A stretch of 64,000 nucleotides of DNA, from IMG/VR virus record IMGVR_UViG_3300026097_001210, positions 1 through 64,000 of that record. One strand, given 5' to 3'. Below the pieces are notes generated by a model. That model made no database searches, was not told the DNA's origin, and saw nothing but the letters and a program-made list of their open reading frames with translations. Both the position numbers and the translations under genes were made by a program. This DNA comes from a virus. The number at the start of each line of letters is the position of its first letter. The first letter of the stretch is position 1. Shown here one piece after another: positions 17,155-26,819 of this stretch.

Positions 17155-17163
17155 TGTTATAAT
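17155..17163 (+). promoter_or_regulatory. extended -10 promoter
   Basis: TGTTATAAT, with a leader of about 30 bases that includes AAAAGGAG. It allows the short chaperone and tape measure to be made independently of the long chaperone. Confidence 0.65.
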
Positions 17164-17199
17164 TAGATAGCCAAAAAAACAAAAGGAGACATGATTTAT

Positions 17200-17511
17200 A
17201 TGGCAAACACTACAAACAATGAAGAACAAGAAATTAAATTAATGGATGGAACAAAAATCAAAGTAAGACCACTAAAGATTTCACTACTTCGTGAATTTAT
17301 GAAAAAGTTTGAGGGTATTCAAGCAGTTGCATCTGATAATGAAAAGTCAATGGACATTTTGCTTGAGTGTGTTCAAATAGCCATGAAGCAGTATAAGCAA
17401 GAGCTTTCTGAGGACAAGGAACAGCTCGAAGAACTTCTCGATCTACCAACAGTATATCGAATTGTTGAAGAGGCATCTGGAGTAAGACTTTCAGATTCTC
17501 TTATAAATTAA
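17200..17511 (+). CDS. tail assembly chaperone, short form (paralog)
   Basis: Start 17200 is preferred because AAGGAG is 11 bases upstream, whereas ATG 17191 is only 2 bases from it; the latter cannot be excluded. The 103 residues align end to end with the first 95 of the preceding gene: IKLMDGTKIKVRPLKISLLREFM against VELIDGTKVVLSPLKIKYLKEFM, and DLPTVYRIVEEASGV against DLPTVYEILDYCAGI. It lacks the acidic C-terminal extension. It therefore looks like a gpG-like partner coded by its own gene, where most phages use a ribosomal frameshift. The tape measure gene follows after 15 bases. Confidence 0.8.
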   Translation: MANTTNNEEQEIKLMDGTKIKVRPLKISLLREFMKKFEGIQAVASDNEKSMDILLECVQIAMKQYKQELSEDKEQLEELLDLPTVYRIVEEASGVRLSDSLIN

Positions 17512-17526
17512 AAGGAGCTATTCTGA

Positions 17527-20500
17527 ATGGCTGAAGCACAAGCCAATATAAATCTGAATCTAAATACCTCTGGAGCCCTCGCACAATTGCGAGCGCTCCA
17601 GAGGCAGATTTCTTTGTTTCAGCAACAAATGGCTCGTGGGAATGCCAACACTGTTGCCCAAGCTCAGGGCATGCAGAGAAACCTTCTTAATAGCATAAAC
17701 TCTACTGGCCAGTTCGCAGCCAGTATGACGACGGTATCCACAGCTACCGAATCTTTTACTAGTGCACTTCAAAAAAACAAACTCTCTATGGGGGAGTACT
17801 TTAGGTTTGCTGGCGGGGCATCTAAAAACTTTGGTCGTTTCTTTAGAAATGAAATGAATCTTGTTGGCAAAGTTGCCAGGGAAAGAGTAAAAGACCTTCA
17901 AACCCAATACATTAAAATGGGTCGAGACACTAACGGAGCCATGAGGGCTATGGCCGTTAGGCCACTAACCCTTGATATGGAAAATCTTGCCACTAGGACG
18001 GCAATGGCTGCTCAAAAACAGCAAATATTCAATCAGCTTATTCGTCAAGGATCAACCAATCTTCTAAACTGGGGTAAGAATACTCAGTGGGCTGGTAGAC
18101 AGCTTATGGTTGGTTTTACTATTCCGCTTGGAATAATGGGTGCAACAGCCATTTCTGAGTTTAGAAAACTTGAAGAGCAAGCGGTTAAATTTAGACGTGT
18201 TTATGGAGACATGTTTACCACCAGCGCTGAAACAGAAAAAGCTCTAGACAACATTAGAGAACTCGCTGATGAATTCACAAAGTATGGTATTGCTGTTGAG
18301 AAGACAATTGATTTAGCCGCAAAAGTCGCCCAGATGGGTAACATGGGCGACGCCCTCGAACAACAGGTAACTCAAGCAACAAGACTTGCTGTTTTGGGTG
18401 GGCTAGAGCAGCAAGAAGCACTAGACACCACAATTTCTCTTACTAATGCTTTTGGTGTTGCAACAGAAGATTTGGCTAGCAAGATTGCCTTTTTGAATGC
18501 CGCAGAAAACCAAACAATTCTTGCCATTGAAGACTTTAACGAAGCGATTCCAAAAGCTGGTTCTGTTGTTCAACAGCTTGGTGGGGACGTAGAAGACCTT
18601 GCATTCTTCCTTACTGCCATGCGAGAGGGTGGAATTAACGCCAGCCAAGGTGCAAACGCTCTAAAGTCATCTCTTGGTAGATTAGTAAACCCAACCGAGG
18701 TTGCCAGAAAGAAAATGGCAGAGCTGGGAATTGACATCGTCGGCATTGTTGAAAATAATGTCGGTGATTTGCGCGGTACCATTATGGAGCTTGGTTATGA
18801 GCTAGATGCCTTGGCCCCACTTGACAGATCTAGAGCTATTGAACAAATGTTTGGAAAGTTCCAGTTTGCTCGAATGTCTACAATGTTCCAAAATATTGTA
18901 AAAGATGGAAGTCAGGCACAAAAAGTTCTAGAGCTTACTACTAACAGCTCCGAAGAGCTTGCTATTTTGGCAGAGCGCGAGCTTGCCAGGGTAGAAGAAT
19001 CTCCAGCATTCAAACTACAAAAAAGCTTTGAGCAACTTAAAGCATCTCTTGCCCCACTAGGTGAGCAGTTTGTTAAAATTGTTACCCCAATTATAGAGTT
19101 TGGTACAAACATACTTGAAAAGTTTAACGCTATGGGCGAAGGTGGAAAACGTTTTGCCACTATTGCGATTGCCTCACTTGGTCTTGTTGCCCCAGCAGCA
19201 TTGATGATTATTGGTCTTATTGCCAACGGTGTGGCAAACTTGGCAAAATTCTTTACCATGCTAATGAGCGTTGGAAAGCAGGGGTCAACATCAATGACTC
19301 AGCTTGGCGCACAGACACAGTATATGACTCAAGAACAAATTGAAGCAAGCGCTGTAGCGGCTTCTCTTAATAATTCTCACGAAAGATTGCGACAAACATT
19401 TACATCTGAAGCAGCTGCTGTTAGAAATTTGACAACCGCATACCAACAAGGAATTGGGGCACAAAGAGCTTTTGCATTTGGTCCTGGACGCGGCCCAGCA
19501 AGAGGTAGGACTGCTTCTGGATTTGCAGAGGGGGTTGTTTCCGTACCTGGTCCAAAAGGCGCGGGGGACATAATTCCAGCAATGCTCTCCCCAGGGGAAG
19601 CAGTTATTCCAGCAAAGATGGCTGAAAAATATGCGCCATTTATTAGTCAAATGATTGAAGGTACGGTTCCTGGATTTATAAAAGGAACCTTTTTAACAAA
19701 TAAACAGGTTGCAGATGAAAAGTTTTATAGCGCTCCAAGGTCTGTCTCTCAACAGGCGTCGGAAATGCCAGCCTGGTCAACTGAGGCCGCGGAGGATGAA
19801 TTTCTTGAAAGACTAGCGGCAGAAGAAGGGTTGTCAGAACAACAAACCAAACAGTTAAAGAGAAGACAAACTTCTCACATTGAAAAAGACACATCTCCAG
19901 TTGAAATTGGTGGCCAGAAGGTTGAAATGAAAAACTGGAAAGCAGACAACCTTATGCTTGACAAGGGGGCAGTTAACAATTTTCAAAACAGCCTAGAGCA
20001 AAGCGGTGGAGTACTAAAAGACCTGTCTGATTCAGACATTGGCAATATCGCAAAAGAAGCAGGGACGAGCTTTAAAGACACCAAAAAAACTTTAGAAAAG
20101 TTTGACAAGGGAATTGCTCCAGCAACCAAAAAAGAAGCAAAAATAATGCAAAAGGTTGCCGAAAGAAAAGCAGCCGAAGCTGACGCAGCCTATAAGGCCG
20201 AAGAAGCTAAAAAAAGACCAAACCAAAGAAACTTAAGCAGACTGAGAAATCAAAGATATCAGGCTAGGGCAGCCGCGGGAGTGCTGCAAGAAAGGCTTAA
20301 GGCACCAACCGGTAAGGGTTTTTATGATACAAAAGATCAAAGGTCTTATGACCCTAAAAAAGATGCCAAGGCTGATCAGGAACAAAAAAGAAAAGTAGAC
20401 AGCTTAAATCGCAAAAACGAAAAGCTAAAAGAAGAAAACAGCAAAGCCATAAAAAAGAATACGCGGTCAAAGAAAAATTCAACTCGGGCAACTGATAAGA

Positions 20501-23500
20501 ATACCGCGGCCACTCAAAAAGAAGAGGCGGCAACGAAAAGGTCTGTTGCCGCAAAGAAGGGGTGGGAAACTAGGCGAGCAAGAGCTGCCGCAACATCAGC
20601 CGCATCTGCCCCAAGAGATTTAAGTGGCGTTACTAGATTAACTTCTAGACAACCAGTTTTGGCTTATGCTGGCGGTATGCCAGAAACAAGCCCAGCACCA
20701 GCAGCACCAGGAAGATTTAAAAGATTTATGTCTGTTGGTAAGGGTAGCGGCGGTATGGGTATTGCCATGGGTGCATCTGCTTTGGCAATGGGCGGTTCTA
20801 TGCTTCCAGGTCAAATAGGTCAAACTGTTCAAAAGCTAATGCCAGCAATTATGGGAATTTCAATGCTTGCCCCAATGATCGGTATGCTTGGAGCGCCACT
20901 AACTGCTTTAATTGCTGTTGTTGGTGGGCTAACCGCTGCTTATTTCTTGCACAAGAAAGCTATTGAGGATACCGCCAAAGAAACGTATGAATTGCAAAGA
21001 GCGCTGGGTACCAGTAGAACAGCAGTTCAGTCTTTGGCAGAAGAGGCGGGGAGGGTAACAGACAGAGAGCTTGTTGAAAGGCAACAACAGGACAGATTTG
21101 ACCCATTCCAAATTGCAGCGGGTAAAACCACTTTCGGTGAAAACTTTGCAGAGGGAGAAGCTGGTCAAGAGCTAGTAAGTAACATTAGAACATCACTAAC
21201 TGATTTGGGAAGAGACCAAACAGTTATAAGTGTTTTCCAGCAACTTGGTCAGGCCGTAGGAGAGGGTGCTCTTTCTATCCCAGAAGCCAGAAGTATCGCC
21301 ACAGAGCTTGGAGATCAAATTGACGATATGTCATTTGGTATGGAGGTTAATGCAAACTTAATGAGGCTGCTTGGCCCAGGGGGAGAAGACCTAACCGCTG
21401 GGGACAGACTAACAATCCTTGCAGACCTTAGAGAGGATCGAGAAAGAACCAGAGAAGAGATGGATCTGGACTATGAAGCAACCTCTTATGGGGATATCTT
21501 CGATGCTGAATCCGAAGCCAATGAAAGGCTAGGAGAAATAATTGAACAAAGTGGTAGCATGCTTGGCGCAATGGCTACTTCTGGAGAAGCCTGGAAGATT
21601 TGGTGGGGTGCCATTACTGGCACTACCGCAGCTCAAGATAATATAAAGCAGATGTCTACTATTTTAGCTCAAGGTGTCAATGACGCCGATGCATACGCTT
21701 CAGAAATGGCTGCAATAGAAGTAGCTTATGGCGAGGACCTAGAAAAAGCCTATGCTATGGGAGATCAGTACGAAATATCAAGACTTGAAAGAGAAAAGAG
21801 CGATGCGCAAAGGGAGCTGGTTGCTCAAAGGAAACAAGATCAAGATCAAATTTTATCAGAGCTTGGCGAAGATACTTCAAAAGCCAGAATAGCCATGAAG
21901 CAAGCCCTAGAAGTTGATTTTGCTGGTGACGAAGCCGCCCTAGCTCAATATCAAGGGGCCTTAAAACAAATACAAGAGCTGGGCCTGTCTGATCAAAAAT
22001 CCTTACAGTTAGAATATATGCTTACTTCTGGTGACATGGAGTTTTCAACTGCAATGGCAATTGTAGAAAATTATGAAAAATTACCAAAAGTTTCCAACAA
22101 AATATTAGAAATTCAAACCAAGCTTGGCGGAGATTTTGGCAAAAACGCATCAGACTTATTCAATATATTCAATGATCTAGATGAAGCATTAGCAGAAGAA
22201 TTTGTTTTGAGTCTAGACACCAGAGATCTAGATGAGTATCAAAGACAAATTGAAGGATTTGGTGCAATTTCTAGGATTACTAACCTTTTTCCAGAAGGGG
22301 AAGAAATTCTTTTAGATTTGGCACTTAAAGACCCAAGTGTTTTAGATGGAATTGTAGAAAGAACTAGCAGAATAGAGGCTTTAGATAATGAACAGATTAC
22401 CCTAGACTTTATTGCTAATACATTTGGAGACGAAGCACTCGCTGCAGCAGAAACTATTTGGTCAGATATACCAAAGGAAGATAGAAAAGACGCTCTTTAC
22501 AGTATTTTAACAGCCTTAGACCTTCAGATGGGAGAAGGATTCGACGATCTTTTCTCATCACTAGAAGGGCAAACAATTGCTGGGGTGACAATTAGTGAAC
22601 CTGGAGACATTCTTTCCCTTATTGGAGCAAGAACCTCTGGCATAGCACAAGGAAACAGAGAAGCTGGCGATGGTGAAGATGAAATAGAGGCAGCAGGCGG
22701 CAGCGCCAAAAAGCTAACCTCTATTATGGATGACCTAGTTAAAAAACTAAGAGACGTTAGACTTAGCACAATCTTAATGACAAACGGATGGGTTGAATCT
22801 GCGAATAAGCTAGAAGAGCTTTTTGGAGGCGGCAGGGGTATTTCTGTATTCAGAGGTCTAGAACAGGAAATGCGTAGCCTTGGTGCAGGCGAAGACCTAA
22901 TTGACCTAATTGTTGGAATGGATCCTGAAGAGTTTGAAAAGAAAAAAGATCAGCTATTTACTTTTGATGCTGCTGGAAATATTACTGGAGCAACAAACAT
23001 TCTTGCCAACATGGGCAAAGCGCTAGATGCAATTGCTCTTGGAGACTTCCAAAGTGAACAGGAAAAGGTTGTTAGAACTATAAGTGATCAAATTATCGCA
23101 ACAAGAAAACTTACAGCTGCTGGATTTAGCCAAGTTGAAGCCTATGAGGCAGTCCAGGATGCAGCTTTTGCTGCGGCGGTAGCTCAAGAAAAAAACAAAG
23201 ATGTAATAAGACAGCTCGTAAATGTAACAAAAGAAGCAAAAGAAATGACTGAGGCTTTTGCCGCTGCTCAGGCGGTAGCTTCATCAAATCAAGAATTTGT
23301 TGACAGAGGTAATGCCATAGACTTTATTGCTAAAAATATTGAAAACCTTACTGAAGCACAAAAACAATTAATTATGAGCGATAGCAATGTTCAAGCATTA
23401 ATTGGAACTACCGTCGATGCAAAGGCGCTTAGGCAGGCATTGGCTAATGCTGAAAAAGAAGCACAGCTTGAGCTTAGAATTAAAAAGCTAACATTTGAGG

Positions 23501-26229
23501 GGCAGATAGATATCTTTGAAGAAGGATTTAGTAATGCTATGGAAGCATTTGCTGTTCAAGAAAAAGAAATCGAACTTGATTTTAAGATTAAAAAGCAGCC
23601 ACTTATTGACGCCATAGAGGCGGCAGAACGACAAATTCAAGACATTCGTGATAGACCAGGGGGACTAGATGATCTTGAAGCAGACCTTAGCAGAATTTCT
23701 GATAAAGAGGAAGAGCTTAACGAAAGATACGACGAAAGAATTAAAGCACTCGAAGAAGTTAAAAGCATTAATGAAGCCGTCGCTAAGCTACAACAAAATC
23801 AGTTAGATGTAGCAGAAGCTTTGTCCCGTGGTGACATTGCCGCAGCGGCCAAAGCTGCTCAACAAAGAAGACAGCAGTCAGCAAGCATAGCTGTAGAAAA
23901 TCAGTCAAAGCAAATAGAGCTACAAAGAGAAACAGAGCTTGCCAATCTTACTGCTAAGACTGGTCTAAACAGAAAACAGCTTGAAGAGTCAATAAAAACA
24001 CTTAAAGATGAAATTTTTGAAATAGAAGAAAGAACTATTGAGCCAGCACAGTATAGGCTAGAACTTCTTGAAAGAGAGCAGCAAGAGCTTATTGATGGGG
24101 TTACCGTTCTTGGAAAAACCAGGGACGAGTGGGAAAGAATTAAAAACAACATTGATCTTGCAAAGATTAGTAGTGATAGCTTCCAACAAACCATGCAAGA
24201 AGCACTAGACATTGTAGAAAGCATTGTTAATTATTGGAATGATTTTGACCCAGACCCCAAAGAAATACAAATTACAGAAAAGGTTGTAGAAGAAAGAGAA
24301 CCACTTGAGCCAGTAGCTACGGTGGTGCCAAAAGATACCCAAGACGGAACTGGTCCTGGAACAGAAAAAGAGGAAGAAGAAGAGAAAGAAGAGTATGAAT
24401 GGCCAGGGGAGGCAGTGGGTTGGCGACCACCAATGCTTCCTGGTTACGACCCAAACGCACCCAGTCTTCCAGGAATCAGGCCATGGGAATTCAGAAAATA
24501 CGGACCACAAAACCCAAGGCAGGCGGATGGATCTTTCCCAGAAGAAGAAGCAGGAAGAAGAAGAAGAAATAATTCCTTTGATGTTCTTGGTGGGGTTCCA
24601 GAAGGATACTATCAAAAACCAGGAACTGATCCTGGTCCTTTTGGAGACCCAGCGCTGGCCTTGACCGAATACGAAAAGAGACTACTTGGACAGGCAGGAT
24701 CTTCTAAAACAAATATTAATGGCTCTGACGCCAGTGCCGGTGGCACGGGCGGATATGACCCACTAACTGGAAGATACAATCCACAATCTTCTATAGCACT
24801 ACCAGGAGGGGGACCAGCAGGTGTACCCTCAGCACTTTCTGGTGGTCAAGATTTTAATGCTATAGTTTCACAAATTACTCAGGGTCTAAGTGCTAAACTT
24901 CAACAAGTTCAAAACGATACCGCTGAAACAACCAGGGTAATGCTTCAACACTTTGGACAATTTGGAATTACAGCCCCAATCTTAATGCAAACAATTCCAA
25001 ACTTTATTAACAAAATTCCAGAACAAAGCAGGGTAGCTATTTTGGAAAATGTTCAAGGACACTTTAATACACTATCTATAAACGCTAAAGAGACTCTTAA
25101 TCAAATACCCGACTTCTTCACAAGGTTACCGGAAATAAGTCAGCAAGCCCTTCTTGAGCAAATGAACTCTCAGTTTGGCCAGTTTAGCAATCAAGCGTTA
25201 ACCGATTTGGGTGGAATTAACGAGTGGATTTCGGCACTTCCAGCAGACGCCCAAGTTGCGGCATGGGATATCTTGTCCCAACAAATTTCTAAATTAGCTG
25301 TCGATGCTGAGGGCAATTTAAATGAAACTATCTTTAAGTTTTTCGACGTGTTACCCGAAAACGTACAGGGTCCAATTGTTGAAGAGCTTGGCGCTCAAAT
25401 TCAAACAATGGCTAAAAATGCGGGTATGAGTGTTGACCAGTACATCACTACAAAATTAAAGGATTTGCCAGAAGAAACAAAGCAAATGCTGGTAGATGGA
25501 ATTCAGGGAAATATAACAGAGGCCTCGGAGGGCAGCGCTGAAGCCATTACAACTTATATTCCTGGTGGTTTGAATGAGGTAAGCGAGTCGGGCAGTACAA
25601 CAGCTTCTGGAATTGAAGAAGACTTTGAGAATGCCTCTATTTCTGCTGTAGAAAATATTGAGACTATTAAAACACCCTTTGAGGCCCTGGCTGCATACAT
25701 TTCAGACGATGGAAACGAGGGCTTTACTGGAATCTTAAACAAAGCATTCGATGATGCCAAAAACAATGGTGTTTCTGCGGCAGGGGATATTAAGGATGCT
25801 TTTGGTTCTGCTGGTAGAAAATTTGCCTCAGAGTTTAAGGGTAAGTTTAGTGATTTACTGGACAAGCTTGAAGGAGTCAGGGTAGACGGAGAAAAAATTG
25901 ATATTGATAGAAATGGCTTCAACAAGGGAGGCCTTGTTCCTGGAATAGGAAGCACCGATATTATTCCAGCTTCTCTTACCCCAGGAGAGTTTGTTATAAC
26001 AAAATTTGCTACTAAAAACTTTGGAATAGAAAACCTTCAAGCAATTAATGATGGAAAATTTCCCGTTGCAGCTATTGACGTACCATCAAGCAAGGATATA
26101 AGCTATAATAATAGTTATCAAATCAATGTTAACGTCAAGTCTGATGCAAACCCAGAGGACATAGCAAGAACAGTGGTGCAAAACATTAAGAGAGTGGATA
26201 GTCAAAGGGTTAGGGGGAATAGGATTTAA
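17527..26229 (+). CDS. tape measure protein, 2,900 aa
   Basis: Sets tail length and is later ejected. A TP901-type core lies at about residues 190-480 (EFRKLEEQAVKFRRVYGDMF, AENQTILAIEDFNEAIPKAG, GGINASQGANALKSSLGRL). Hydrophobic segments occur near 540-580 and 1,080-1,140. A long helical, Lys/Glu/Ala-rich region spans about 790-1,030, and a strong coiled coil about 2,000-2,210. The motif DIIPAMLSPGEAVIPAKMA (about 680) recurs as DIIPASLTPGEFVITKFA (about 2,820). By the usual 0.15 nm per residue this predicts a tail of about 430 nm. AAGGAG precedes the ATG. Confidence 0.95.
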   Translation: MAEAQANINLNLNTSGALAQLRALQRQISLFQQQMARGNANTVAQAQGMQRNLLNSINSTGQFAASMTTVSTATESFTSALQKNKLSMGEYFRFAGGASKNFGRFFRNEMNLVGKVARERVKDLQTQYIKMGRDTNGAMRAMAVRPLTLDMENLATRTAMAAQKQQIFNQLIRQGSTNLLNWGKNTQWAGRQLMVGFTIPLGIMGATAISEFRKLEEQAVKFRRVYGDMFTTSAETEKALDNIRELADEFTKYGIAVEKTIDLAAKVAQMGNMGDALEQQVTQATRLAVLGGLEQQEALDTTISLTNAFGVATEDLASKIAFLNAAENQTILAIEDFNEAIPKAGSVVQQLGGDVEDLAFFLTAMREGGINASQGANALKSSLGRLVNPTEVARKKMAELGIDIVGIVENNVGDLRGTIMELGYELDALAPLDRSRAIEQMFGKFQFARMSTMFQNIVKDGSQAQKVLELTTNSSEELAILAERELARVEESPAFKLQKSFEQLKASLAPLGEQFVKIVTPIIEFGTNILEKFNAMGEGGKRFATIAIASLGLVAPAALMIIGLIANGVANLAKFFTMLMSVGKQGSTSMTQLGAQTQYMTQEQIEASAVAASLNNSHERLRQTFTSEAAAVRNLTTAYQQGIGAQRAFAFGPGRGPARGRTASGFAEGVVSVPGPKGAGDIIPAMLSPGEAVIPAKMAEKYAPFISQMIEGTVPGFIKGTFLTNKQVADEKFYSAPRSVSQQASEMPAWSTEAAEDEFLERLAAEEGLSEQQTKQLKRRQTSHIEKDTSPVEIGGQKVEMKNWKADNLMLDKGAVNNFQNSLEQSGGVLKDLSDSDIGNIAKEAGTSFKDTKKTLEKFDKGIAPATKKEAKIMQKVAERKAAEADAAYKAEEAKKRPNQRNLSRLRNQRYQARAAAGVLQERLKAPTGKGFYDTKDQRSYDPKKDAKADQEQKRKVDSLNRKNEKLKEENSKAIKKNTRSKKNSTRATDKNTAATQKEEAATKRSVAAKKGWETRRARAAATSAASAPRDLSGVTRLTSRQPVLAYAGGMPETSPAPAAPGRFKRFMSVGKGSGGMGIAMGASALAMGGSMLPGQIGQTVQKLMPAIMGISMLAPMIGMLGAPLTALIAVVGGLTAAYFLHKKAIEDTAKETYELQRALGTSRTAVQSLAEEAGRVTDRELVERQQQDRFDPFQIAAGKTTFGENFAEGEAGQELVSNIRTSLTDLGRDQTVISVFQQLGQAVGEGALSIPEARSIATELGDQIDDMSFGMEVNANLMRLLGPGGEDLTAGDRLTILADLREDRERTREEMDLDYEATSYGDIFDAESEANERLGEIIEQSGSMLGAMATSGEAWKIWWGAITGTTAAQDNIKQMSTILAQGVNDADAYASEMAAIEVAYGEDLEKAYAMGDQYEISRLEREKSDAQRELVAQRKQDQDQILSELGEDTSKARIAMKQALEVDFAGDEAALAQYQGALKQIQELGLSDQKSLQLEYMLTSGDMEFSTAMAIVENYEKLPKVSNKILEIQTKLGGDFGKNASDLFNIFNDLDEALAEEFVLSLDTRDLDEYQRQIEGFGAISRITNLFPEGEEILLDLALKDPSVLDGIVERTSRIEALDNEQITLDFIANTFGDEALAAAETIWSDIPKEDRKDALYSILTALDLQMGEGFDDLFSSLEGQTIAGVTISEPGDILSLIGARTSGIAQGNREAGDGEDEIEAAGGSAKKLTSIMDDLVKKLRDVRLSTILMTNGWVESANKLEELFGGGRGISVFRGLEQEMRSLGAGEDLIDLIVGMDPEEFEKKKDQLFTFDAAGNITGATNILANMGKALDAIALGDFQSEQEKVVRTISDQIIATRKLTAAGFSQVEAYEAVQDAAFAAAVAQEKNKDVIRQLVNVTKEAKEMTEAFAAAQAVASSNQEFVDRGNAIDFIAKNIENLTEAQKQLIMSDSNVQALIGTTVDAKALRQALANAEKEAQLELRIKKLTFEGQIDIFEEGFSNAMEAFAVQEKEIELDFKIKKQPLIDAIEAAERQIQDIRDRPGGLDDLEADLSRISDKEEELNERYDERIKALEEVKSINEAVAKLQQNQLDVAEALSRGDIAAAAKAAQQRRQQSASIAVENQSKQIELQRETELANLTAKTGLNRKQLEESIKTLKDEIFEIEERTIEPAQYRLELLEREQQELIDGVTVLGKTRDEWERIKNNIDLAKISSDSFQQTMQEALDIVESIVNYWNDFDPDPKEIQITEKVVEEREPLEPVATVVPKDTQDGTGPGTEKEEEEEKEEYEWPGEAVGWRPPMLPGYDPNAPSLPGIRPWEFRKYGPQNPRQADGSFPEEEAGRRRRNNSFDVLGGVPEGYYQKPGTDPGPFGDPALALTEYEKRLLGQAGSSKTNINGSDASAGGTGGYDPLTGRYNPQSSIALPGGGPAGVPSALSGGQDFNAIVSQITQGLSAKLQQVQNDTAETTRVMLQHFGQFGITAPILMQTIPNFINKIPEQSRVAILENVQGHFNTLSINAKETLNQIPDFFTRLPEISQQALLEQMNSQFGQFSNQALTDLGGINEWISALPADAQVAAWDILSQQISKLAVDAEGNLNETIFKFFDVLPENVQGPIVEELGAQIQTMAKNAGMSVDQYITTKLKDLPEETKQMLVDGIQGNITEASEGSAEAITTYIPGGLNEVSESGSTTASGIEEDFENASISAVENIETIKTPFEALAAYISDDGNEGFTGILNKAFDDAKNNGVSAAGDIKDAFGSAGRKFASEFKGKFSDLLDKLEGVRVDGEKIDIDRNGFNKGGLVPGIGSTDIIPASLTPGEFVITKFATKNFGIENLQAINDGKFPVAAIDVPSSKDISYNNSYQINVNVKSDANPEDIARTVVQNIKRVDSQRVRGNRI

Positions 26230-26819
26230 TGACAAGTCAAAGTTATTTAGAAGGTCGTAAATCTTATGGTAGACCCCAAGCAATGCTTTTTTCCAATAAT
26301 CCTGGATCTATTGAAAATGGCTTTTATGTCCCAGATGGCACAGAGTTTGAAGATTTTCTTATTCTTTCAGATCATAATCGTGACCCAATTAATTTTACTC
26401 ATCAAAGAATTGAAAACAGGTTAAGAACCATTAACGGAAGGATGAGGTCTTATCATATTGCAGATAAGCTTTCTATATCTACTAGTTGGCAGAATTTACC
26501 ATCCCGCTCCGCTTCGTCAAGGCTAATTATTGACCAGGAAAGCGGTCAAACCTTTATTGGCGCAGATGATCTTTCCTACATTGTTGATAACGGTGCAGCT
26601 GGTGTAGACTTGCTAAATTGGTATGAAAATAACCAAGGATCTTTTTGGGTATTCTTAGCCTATGATAAGTTTAACAACTTTAATAATGATTACAATAAGT
26701 TTGGCCAATACAATGAAATACTAGAAGTTTTCTTTGTTGATTTTCAGCACGAGGTTGTTAAACGAGGACAGTCATCCCATGACTTTTGGAATATATCTTT
26801 GACGGTGGAAGAGGTATAA
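26229..26819 (+). CDS. distal tail (Dit-like) protein
   Basis: A 196-residue, aromatic-rich beta protein directly after the tape measure, where siphoviruses encode Dit, the hub ring joining tube and tip. The ending (EILEVFFVDFQHEVVKRG..., WNISLTVEEV) is typical of Dit-like or minor tail proteins with a final beta strand pairing. Its A is shared with the tape-measure stop (TAATG) and its stop overlaps the next gene's start in the same way, so the three are co-translated. The call rests mostly on position and size. Confidence 0.65.
   Translation: MTSQSYLEGRKSYGRPQAMLFSNNPGSIENGFYVPDGTEFEDFLILSDHNRDPINFTHQRIENRLRTINGRMRSYHIADKLSISTSWQNLPSRSASSRLIIDQESGQTFIGADDLSYIVDNGAAGVDLLNWYENNQGSFWVFLAYDKFNNFNNDYNKFGQYNEILEVFFVDFQHEVVKRGQSSHDFWNISLTVEEV

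Noticed and set aside
17460-17530. Programmed frameshift at the end of the short chaperone
   Set aside because: The tape measure starts 15 bases after its stop, leaving no room for a second frame, and no clear slippery heptamer is seen.
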